NCBI RefSeq assembly: GCF_001640805.2
Contig: NC_066843.1
Coordinates: 10,069,686 to 10,133,685, forward strand
Origin: Lates calcarifer
Lineage: Eukaryota > Chordata > Actinopteri > Centropomidae
DNA length: 64,000 nucleotides
Direction of reading: 5' to 3'
Both the position numbers and the translations under genes were made by a program. The notes below the pieces were generated by a model, which saw nothing but the letters and a program-made list of their open reading frames with translations, was not told the DNA's origin and ran no database searches. Each line of letters begins with the position of its first letter. Positions within the stretch are counted from its first letter, which is position 1. Shown here in pieces: positions 48,499 to 57,928 of the stretch.

Positions 48499-49688
48499 GA
48501 AAGGATGTTTACTGTCCTCAGACTGCAGTAGTTTAAATTAATCTATATTCAGTAAACAAAGATTGCATCCTCTTTTAAAGCTCAGGCAGCATATCTTTGG
48601 TAAGGCAGTGATAAATATAAAACTGAGCCCCGAAGGTGTTCAAAACCACAGTCCATCCCCATCATCTTTTGTGTCAGCAAACTGTTGGTCTGTGAAATTT
48701 TCCAGCTGAGCTCCTCAATCCAGTCCTCCAATAAACATCAGAACCAAACTTAAAGCCAGTGAGTTCACATCTGGAGCTTATGTGGGAGATAGACATCAAT
48801 ATGTCTGGCCTTCAGGCCATAAGTTGGGACTGAATAGAGCATCCCTACTGTTGCAAAGCATCAAGAACACTCATAATGAATAAATCACTTATCAGAAGCC
48901 CAGAAGAGGCCAAAGACCCACTTAAAAACTCTCAAAGAAAAAAGTCCCAGTCTGCCACATATGGAGGGAGAGAGAAATGAAAGGCTGGATGGAAGGTGGG
49001 TAAAAAGAGAGAACATGTTCTAAAAGCAAGGGAAGGTTTGTTTGGCCACGTTTTGCTAATTGGTCTCAGTGGTGCAGCTAATGGTTTTATGGTTTATGTC
49101 CAAGCTCTGCTGAAAAATAAGAGGGAACCAATGAAGGACTAGCTGCTGTGTTTTATGCATTTTCATTGTTTTGCAAGAGAAGAAGGAGAATTTAACGTGC
49201 AGAAAATTGAAAATGGAGACCAAAATCACCTAATTTAGAGCCACACATAACACATCCTGTTACTCCTTCATGTATTAAACAGATGTTAGGTAGAGTGAAT
49301 TTGAAACTGTTTCATCCATTACAAGCTATTTTAGGTTTTTTACACTCCAAATGTCAGGATCATATCTAAAGATAAGTGAAATGCTTTCATCCACTTTGAT
49401 ATCTTTCGTGTCTGCCCCTGTCTTTCAACCCTGTCAGGTTATAAGTGGTTCTTCTCCTGACCCTCAGCAGTCCATTTTGTCCATCTTTCATCGACCGTGG
49501 CTGAGGCATGTGGCAACAAAGCTCTGCTGTGGTCAGATGGCATCTGTCCCTTCAATAATCCTGGTGTTATCGCTACACATCAAAGCGTTAAGGGCTTGCA
49601 TAATTGAGTTAACGAGTGTGTTTGGTTCGTAACCTGATACTTTATTCCCTGTGAGGGCCACGGTCACAGTGTGTGACCACAGACAGAG

Positions 49689-49691
<3 letters not shown>

Positions 49692-49725
<34 letters not shown>
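49692..49725. repeat. (AG)n microsatellite
   Basis: A pure GA repeat, the only long purine dinucleotide repeat found in the window. Confidence 0.95.
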
Positions 49726-49727
<2 letters not shown>

Positions 49728-49789
49728 AGAGAATGAGAAGGCCCTAAAGCCCTGCAACAACTGTGGGTTCACGCTGTGGGCCTGGCAAG

Positions 49790-50045
49790 CCACACAGCAC
49801 TCTGGGCCAGTACCAAGCTAATGAAAAAACAACAGTGGGGTAATGCTGGTGTGGAGCTGGGACCGTAGCACCGTGCCCACTGCACAACTGCCCCGGTCAG
49901 CACTGGCACTGGCCGCAGCGCCAGTTGTCACGGCCTTAATCCTGCCTGCTGAATGACCTCATCATTGCCCGCCCGCCCGCCTCTCTGCAGCGGCTGCCAT
50001 AGTTCGTTACTGCAACAGCAACAGAGTGACCTCACCTACACAACA
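49790..50045. promoter_or_regulatory. GC-richer, enhancer-like stretch
   Basis: This interval is GC-rich relative to its flanks, non-repetitive and without a coding frame. It contains SP/KLF-type GCCCGCCCGCCCGCC at about 49969-49982 and TGACCTCAT-type motifs. Confidence 0.28.
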
Positions 50046-53000
50046 CATACATGCAGTCACATGCAAAGTAAGCAGATACACCAGTGCAATATTGAAAAAT
50101 ATGCAAAACCATGAGGGATAAGTTCATCCAAATTACAAAAAGGCACCTTTTTACCTGTTGTATCTGGCTGTGCTCATAGTTTCACTTTCACCTGCTGAGA
50201 TTTCTGTCTTCACCCAAAAAATTGCTGGATGGAATTGTGATGCTCAAAGTATTGAAAAATTACTTTTTAAACTTTGACAGCAATGTGTCTTTCCAGGAGG
50301 AATGTCCCAGTTACTGTGGATAATCCACAGACCTCACTGTGGGCAGTTTTATGGGAAAAAAAAAAGATTGTCCCAATGAAAACTCTCCCCGATGTGTTCT
50401 GTGGATTGTCCAGAGCAACCAGAGCACTGTTTCTGGACTAACCCATCACTATTGTAGTTTCAAATGTTATTTTTCAGTGCTTTGATCAACCAACATCCAT
50501 TCACCTCTACTGTACTGAGGTACCAGCTGTAGTTTCAGAAGTGAATATTTCAAAATCAGCCCGGGAAATTCTGTCCATAGCCAACGTTCCGTGCCAATGC
50601 AGGAGGAATAGTGTGGTCTATACTGTATGCAGAGGCAGAAGGTAAGGGTGTGAAGGTTGGGGTGGTGGATGGGCGTGTAGTAGACCTGCACTTAATATTT
50701 ACACTTTTCCCTGACCCCAACCATCTTTTGTGTTTGTTTTGGTTTTGTTGTCTAAGCCTAACCATACCTCAACCATAATTTACTTGCCATAACCATATTT
50801 TCCTATAACATCCACACTGTAGTAATGTATTGTAGGAAGAGTTTTAAAAATGTTAGTTCTGGAGTTTTGCAGAATACGATGTTCAAAACAGTCTTTGTGA
50901 TTTGGGTGTGTTGACACTTAAGCTGCCTCAACACTGGCAAATACAACAAAAACACAGATGTATAATGTAAACATAAGGCTAATTCATATACTGTTTAATG
51001 TATATAGCATGAGTGCTCCATATTGCATGCATATCAAACAAGATCAGGCTGTACTGTACATCCAGACCAAATCACCGTGAATATAGATATTAACAGGAAC
51101 AAACACAGATGTACATACTGTTCATGAACATATATCCACACACAGACACGCTTGTGTGCATGTGATGAAAATAAAGAGACACTTGCTCCGTTGGCACCTC
51201 CTCCAATCACACACGCCGCCTCCACTCCTTCATCCCAGCTGTCACAACTGCAAAAACTCTACAAATACACACGCACACTCTCGCATATTCACACTCACCC
51301 ACACACACCACTTTTTCCTGCTCACACCTTTTCCCGCTCACCATGGCTCCCTCCAGTTGGTGCCTGTGTGCCCACTCTCTGCCGCAGCTTGCATGTAATG
51401 TGTGTGTGTGTGTGTGTGTGTACATCTATGTGTGTATATGCGTGTGTCATTGTCGTCTTTTATTGCCCTGGTTCCAGCTGAGCTCAGACATGGAGTGCCC
51501 ACCTCTGGTCTTGCAGCCTGAGAGAGAAAGTGGACCATGAGTCACGTTTTATTCTGGTCTCCTCTAAGCTGTGAAAAATTACAGCCACCTAAAACTCAAT
51601 CTGCTCTGTGTCTGAGAGCAGTGAGAAGATTGAAATGGCACCGGGCAATTTAGGCACGCCTTGTAGTGAATCTCTGCTTTTTCTCTGCTTTTACGCCCCT
51701 TTTTCTCTTTACTCCAAATGTCCAACTCCATCTGACTTAACTTCAGGCCGCTGAATCTCATGATCAGTGTGTGAAATCACTCCCATGCTTACTCTGCATG
51801 TTTTGGTTTGTCAGTGCTCTTAAACACCAAGTGCTTCCTGTTTGACAGCAACACCATGTGTGAGGTCATAAATCTGATCGCCGCAGCAACAGAATACACT
51901 GACACTGACGCTTGCAGGAAGCACCCTGGATTAGCGAGGATTTATGGTTAGGCCTTGGATATAACACGCCCATCATTTTTTGAGTGCACCCAGTACCCTC
52001 TTGCTTAAGATGGCAGGTTGGCATCTTTGCAACTGGAAACAAAAGTGTTTTACACCTTAAATAAATCCATAGAAACACAGAGCAGATTCGAATTAAATTG
52101 AACTTAAAGGGCCTATATCCAAATAAATAAAGAGACTGAAATAAGGAGCAGATATTGGAGGAAATTGGGCCCCTGGTAGTGATTATTGCCGTCGTGGAGT
52201 TTTTCCATCCTGGTACCCTGGCTCAGACTCTTACAGTACGTCTGGATCTTTTAAAGGGGTCCAGGGAGGGTTGGGCATGTATTATTTTTCAACACTTCAG
52301 ATTAAATCCTGCGACGGCTCTCTGAGGCCTTACTAATGCAGACCCCCTGCCAGGTTACAGCAAAATTAAAAATGAAGAAAAAAAAAAGCAGTGACTGTAA
52401 AAACTGTGTTAAAACAGAGGTGGAAATTGCAAGTGTGACACTAAGATGCTGTGATGACGTCTTTGGAAAGGTAATAATTAACAGTGTCACCTTTTTTACG
52501 ACGTAGAGGAAAGAGAATTAAAAGTTTTGTATGATGACAGATTTGAAGTCAGGGCTTGGCTTCGCTGGTTTAGCACATTAAAATATGGCAAGATTGAGCA
52601 AAATAACCATGCCAAGACAATTCCAAGCCACCAGAACACATTGTTTTTGCAAAGGCTCAATTCTCTCATACTTGTGTTACTATTCAGCTCTTGCAGTAAG
52701 ACATTAAAAACTTTATTGTGATAATTAAGGTATAACCTTTTATCTGAGTGAAATTTAGAGGCAGAGAAAAGTTAACAAATCGTTACATCAGATTAAAAAT
52801 TTAAATCCAAGTTACAGTTTGTACATGTACAGCAGCAGCAGTGAAACTGCATTCAAAATTCAACTGAAACAAAACCACTTTATATCAAATGTGACAGATA
52901 AAAATAGAATGTTCTCTAATCTCATATGTCCTCGCAATTTAATGATTGAATTTTTTACTTATTGCAGCAGTGGCCCCCATTGGGAATATTGAACATGATC

Positions 53001-53924
53001 TCCAACATGTCACAAGGTAAATCTATAGGGTGAAGAAACATTTAATGTGTAAAGAGAGAAGAAAAATGTAGTTCTGCTACACTAAGTTATATTCTTTTTC
53101 AGCCTCTTCTCTCAGTTTTGCTTTATTTTTGTAAAGCATTTTACCCCTCTGATATGAATTATAACAAGTATATAATGAGAGTGTATTGTTCCATTTTGCA
53201 TTTGTAGACAACCAGTTCGATTGCAGTGTATGTGCTGCAGTTATGCTGATTACATTAATACCTGTTTCATATGTAAATACATGTTTTACATATATTCATG
53301 TATGCATGTATTTTAATTTTATGTTACTTTTTACTTTACATAATAGCACAAAATTGGTGTCTTTTTTTCCCTCCAGGCCCCAGGAAGAGTAGCTGTTGTG
53401 CTGAGAAAAGCTAATCAAGATCCAAATAAATAAGGGGTTGTACATGCAATGCTTAATTTGAAGGGGTCATAAAACAGAAAGGTTTGGAAACATTGCTTTC
53501 CAATAAAAACTATTCAGTGGTTAAAGTTATTTTATGGTCCAGTGATGTCTAGTCTAATATTTTCTGCACAATACATGTAATACTGTGTCCTTTATTAATT
53601 CATAACATACTTAATATATAGTTTTTATTAGTATATGATAACTGTTGTGGAGTTAAAGTGTAATTTTTCATAATCAGGATTATGGAACTAAAAAGTATGG
53701 GATAATGACAAACTTCCATATAGGATAAGTATTTTCATGTCATAGTAAACACAGTGCTAGTTATATTGTAAAGATATACTCTCTAAGATTTCTTATTCAT
53801 TAAAACATGTCCTATATAACAACATACAAATCAAATTTAGCACAATATAAACAAGCAGCACCCATGCCACCCATTCTCCTCTCTCTCACACACACACACA
53901 CAAACTCTCTGTTTCTCTCATTTA
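50046..53924. other. non-coding interval
   Basis: Mostly AT-rich. It includes a CCTAACC-like degenerate repeat at about 50690-50800 and a TG run at 51399-51420 with CA-rich flanks. No exon is supported. Confidence 0.55.
51399..51420. repeat. (TG)n microsatellite
   Basis: A short TG run with further imperfect TG/TATG sequence to about 51448. Confidence 0.9.
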
Positions 53925-54245
53925 AGATGCCTCAGGGAGCGAATAAGTGCCAGGCAGTGTCAGTCCACTGCTGGCTGCTCTTGCCAAGGCCTGACAAACA
54001 GGGGTGTCGGCTGGCAGGGTGCCCCCCCTGCCCCTCCTCGCGGCACCCGGGGGCCGCAGGCAGCTGAGGGAGAGAGCAAGCCAACGGACCAACAGTTGCT
54101 GCGACTTTGGTTGAGCGACTGGCCAGGCTGCTGCACGCCACCGGGTCCACGTTTCAGGGGGCACCTGACCCTGGGTAAACTGACAAATGCCTGGCCTTTG
54201 GGTGCGCCTGCAGAGTGATGTGACCCTGAGCATGTTATGACCTTA
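53925..54245. other. GC/CpG-rich islet about 3.3 kb upstream of rab26
   Basis: An abrupt island of GC- and CpG-rich sequence (CTCGCGGCACCCGG, CACGCCACCGGGTCCACG) sits between AT-rich DNA and CA repeats. Overlapping minus-strand open frames of 72-121 codons share no domain and reflect composition. It may be a distal element or an alternative rab26 promoter. Confidence 0.35.
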
Positions 54246-56820
54246 CTGCACTTGGCACACACAAACAACACACACACATGCATGCACTTATAACCACCCT
54301 CTCTCTGCCTTATGTTCCCAGTCACAATGTTTTTTCAAGCACCTGACCAAGTACATTGCGCTTGCACTCACCCACACATTTCAGGCTGTTTGACTTATTG
54401 TCATGGAAATGGCACAACTCTAAGGATGCTTGCACCCAGGAAAGAGTGTCGTAATCTGCTCCTAATTAACATGTTGAGATGATGTGACTTGATGCATACT
54501 TAATAGCTGAATCACACAGTTGCTTTACAATACATGACACTGGGAAGAGAGCTTGCCTTGTTGGTTTTTAGCAAAGAAAAACTACATTTCCTTGATTAGA
54601 TTTCTCTCGGCTGCCTCCACAATTTGTATTCATACACATTTTTACATGCCAGTGCTGTTGGCAGGGACACTCATAAACACATACAAGCATATGGAATACA
54701 ATTACACATGATGGCCTCACAATGTACAGAACACTCGCTCGGCATATTTAACTCATCTTGACAAGGCTGTTAATTTATCTGAAAGCAGGGACGGATTCCA
54801 GCGACCCTCTCTATCCACGTCCCCTATTCCCTCCAAAATGCCCAGCTGTTGCCACAGTAGACAGCTGCTTTAAGGGCAGAACGAATCTCAGCTGTCGAAG
54901 GGGAGTTGTGTGCGGGGGTTGGTGGATTTTGGGGTTTGTATTCCCTCAAAACCAGTGACGCTCCACTTCCTACTCCGCACCGCTCTGTGAGCTGGGTGGA
55001 GTGTGTGGAAAAATGCTGACAGACAGCAGATTTAGGGACAGAAACCAGAGGCTACAGCTGTCTGTGTGTTTAAAACCCAAACTGCTCAGTACCTCTGAAC
55101 CGGGGTCAACTCACCAAGACGTCTGTGTACTATAACCTCAGCTTGGTGCAAATTTGGCTGTTGGAAAATAAACAGAGGAACAGCATACTGTATGATTGCT
55201 ACTTTAATATTAGATTATGTTGAAATTTGATTTTTACATCAAAAGTTTAAAACTGTATATATTACACGGAACTGCCTCTGTAGCCTGGTGTTATTCATGC
55301 TACACATTGTGAAGGTCAGAGGTAATACAAGCTTATTTCAGTCTCCTGTTGTGGGGAGCAAATGAGGTCTCTGGGCTATGATCTTTGAGCATATTCTAAT
55401 GAGCCTGGACAGCCTGGCACTTGAACACAAAGGCAGTTGTATCATACACAAATTTCATATTGCATAACAAACTAGATTACAGAGGAGGAAAAACAACAGC
55501 ATCTCATTACTGGCCACAGAGGATCAGGGTCTAATCAGAATATGCTGCTGTTCTTTGTTGCAAATGTAGACAATATGTGGACCTTGCTACGGAGTGGCAT
55601 CCTCCATGTTATGGAGAAACATTTGAATCATGTTATGAATTACAACTGGTGTGGGTAAGAGTCACAGAAAGGCCAGTGACCATCTCCTTGACTGATTTGT
55701 TCTGATTACAACCAGCTTGTTGGTGGATGATGGAGGAAGCTAAAAACACAACTAAAGCTCATACAGATGCCTGCTGCTCATAATAAAGACTTACTGTGTA
55801 TGTATATCCCTTCAATTAAGATTCTGTGACATGCATATAAAATAATGTGATCTACACATTTGCTGTTGTTGTTATTGCACTTTCCTTCAGGACTACAGTG
55901 CACCAGGAAAAGTTCATTTTCACAATTTAAATAGTGATCTTATGTCATATTCCTCGTTCTTAAAATTCATAAATTTTAGAAAAATTTCATTAATCTGGGG
56001 TAAAACATCCACTGAATGCAGCAGCAACTAATGTCACTAATTTAACTTTATCCTGCTGTCCAACCCTGTCTTATCTCCGACCTTCTGTTTTATATTCGCA
56101 TAGCACCCTCTTGTGGTGGATATTTGAAATCACATCTCAAGCTCGTTCCACAGGTGGGTGGGAGTGATCACCTGTGTTTTAGCTATTTTTCTCCACATAA
56201 TAGAAGTAAAGCTCATGCTGACAGAACCGGATCACGAGCTATCTTGATCGCTTACATTAACCTAGCACGCCCATTTGGACAATTTTCTTGTCTTCTCGTT
56301 CAATTAAATCGATAGACAATACATATTCAGTTTTATATTAAAAGTTTACTTTTTTCTAATTAGTCCTGGCTTCCAACTACAACCATCATGCATGCATAAG
56401 AAAACCCTAGACATAAAAGCCAAGAGTAAATTAGAGAAGAAAATAGGTCGAGTATGCACAAAAATAGCGATTATATAGCATGCACCATAACAATACGTTC
56501 AAATATTCACATATTGACCTTAAAAGATTGCTATATAACAGAAAGTATGAGTGACTTATTGTGAGACAGTTTGCTCCAAATACATCATTTTTGCTCAGTA
56601 GTGTACCTTATTTTGAAGGTTTAGAACGCACTGTCTTGATTCCATAATCCAGATTATTGCTATAAAATATTTCTATAGTAAAATGTCATAAAGAAAAAAC
56701 TGCATTCGGCTCAACATTAGTATCACATAATTATGTAAAGTGTTATATCCATGAAGATTTAATTTTGTCGAGAACTTCAGTTGAAGAGAGATGAATGTGA
56801 CCGTACAGTGTTTGTACAGA
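54246..56820. other. non-coding interval upstream of rab26
   Basis: AT-rich DNA without exons. A CTCF-like GCACCCTCTTGTGG lies at 56103-56116. Confidence 0.55.
56103..56116 (-). promoter_or_regulatory. CTCF-like motif
   Basis: GCACCCTCTTGTGG differs at one position from the reverse-orientation core GCGCCCYCTNGTGG. It lies 1.4 kb upstream of the rab26 start codon. Confidence 0.35.
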
Positions 56821-56831
56821 TGCAGCAATCT

Positions 56832-56848
56832 TTCAGCACCGCGGAGAG
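56832..56848 (+). promoter_or_regulatory. RE1/NRSE site (REST binding)
   Basis: TTCAGCACCGCGGAGAG matches every position of the RE1 consensus NTYAGMRCCNNRGMSAG, and the next bases (CGTC) fit the usual GCGCC end apart from one change. REST silences neuronal and neuroendocrine genes in other tissues. The site lies 695 bases upstream of the rab26 start codon, fitting a gene for regulated secretion. Confidence 0.75.
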
Positions 56849-56915
56849 CGTCCTGTGCCCTCCATATCACCCTCATAATCATCAGCCACTGTCTGCACTG
56901 ATACAGTATGCAGAT

Positions 56916-56921
56916 CATATG
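56916..56921. promoter_or_regulatory. CATATG E-box upstream of rab26
   Basis: CATATG is the E-box preferred by MIST1 (BHLHA15), a secretory-cell factor known in mouse to activate Rab26 directly. This copy lies about 610 bases upstream of the start codon and 68 bases from the RE1 site. A six-base match alone is weak; the context raises its interest. Confidence 0.4.
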
Positions 56922-57059
56922 CTGTAGGTACACTGTCAACAGATAACATGAAGTCACGTGGTATACGGTGCTGCTTATATTTCACCATTTCACCAAAGTT
57001 TCTACAATAAACACCAGTCTTTGGTGACTCCAGTAAGTTTCTAATGTGAAGACAAAGGC

Positions 57060-57526
57060 TGGGGCTTTTCTTAAAAAGGCGCCTTCGAGCCTTGCGCAGT
57101 GCAAAGTGCAGCGCCCCTGGCTGCGCCCTAATTGTTGTGCGCTCAAGGTGGAGGTTTTCTGCCACATCACATCTAATTGCTGCCGCTACAGCGCGCAGTG
57201 CCGAGGCTGCTGTCCTGAAAAGAGGCGAGCTGTCAGGAGCAGGAAGCGGCTCAACCACAGCGGAAGCGGGAACGTGTCTTTCTTTCTCTCTTTCTCTCTC
57301 TTTCTTTTTTTTCGCATTTCGGGACAATTTCACTCCTACTTTGAGTAGAGAGAGAGGTGTCGAGGGGGAACATGCGTTCAACGCGCAGGTGAAAAAATTG
57401 CCAATTTAACTTCCTCCGCTGGTGCAACTTTTCAGTCCTGCCTCGTACGGGTTCTCGTGAGGTTTGTTTTGTTTGTTTGTTTGCTTCAGCTGAGATTTCT
57501 CGGAGATAGTTTTGAAATCTTGAGAA
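57060..57526 (+). promoter_or_regulatory. rab26: CpG-rich rab26 promoter / 5' UTR region
   Basis: The sequence changes from AT-rich to CpG-rich near 57075 (GGCGCCTTCGAGCC, AGCGCGCAGTGCCGAGG) and stays so into exon 1. This is the look of a CpG-island promoter. A C/T tract (TTTCTCTC repeats) lies at 57277-57310. No clear TATA box is seen, so the transcription start is unknown. Confidence 0.5.
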
Positions 57527-57715
57527 ATGTCTCGCAAGAAGGCTGCTAAAGGCAAAGCCGCAACCAGCAGCCCGTCTGCGGGCAGTCCCACCGGGGGGAA
57601 GGGGACCGGGAAAGCCGCGAGGAGCAGCCCGGGCATTGTTCAGATGAACGGTGTGGTCCATCCCAGCAGACCCTCCATCAGCAACAGCAGCGAGTTCTAT
57701 GACATTGCCTTCAAG
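57527..57715 (+). CDS. rab26: rab26 coding exon 1
   Basis: Sixty-three codons end in phase 0 at FYDIAFK, followed by the donor GTAAGA. The ATG has G at -3. The exon encodes the low-complexity, basic N-terminal extension and the first beta-strand residues of the GTPase fold. It is CpG-rich, continuous with the promoter region. Confidence 0.93.
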
Positions 57716-57876
57716 GTAAGATGCCTACTGTTGTTGTTCAGTAAGTGCATGACAACAAACTGCAACTCACATGTGATCCTTTTACAGGGAAAAATATCAC
57801 TGAGATGGAAAGGGTGCGGTAAAAATTGATGATCAGTGACACAGAGGTCACTATAAACACACACACACACACACAC

Positions 57877-57928
<52 letters not shown>

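Larger units (their letters stand above)
41961..49690. other. non-coding interval
   Basis: No gene is supported. Landmarks are CA repeats at 42625-42648 and 42836-42869, C-rich quadruplex-forming tracts at 43198-43225 and 46441-46466, a 15-base G-run at 45620-45634, an AT-rich block at about 47.6-48.3 kb, and a CTCF-like motif at 48486-48498. The 204-codon open frame at 45365-45979 runs through low-complexity and CA-rich sequence. Confidence 0.55.

Noticed and set aside
53922..54325. Minus-strand ORFs of 72-121 codons in the CpG-rich islet
   Set aside because: Several frames are open at once, as expected from GC-rich composition; no domain, start context or splice sites single one out.
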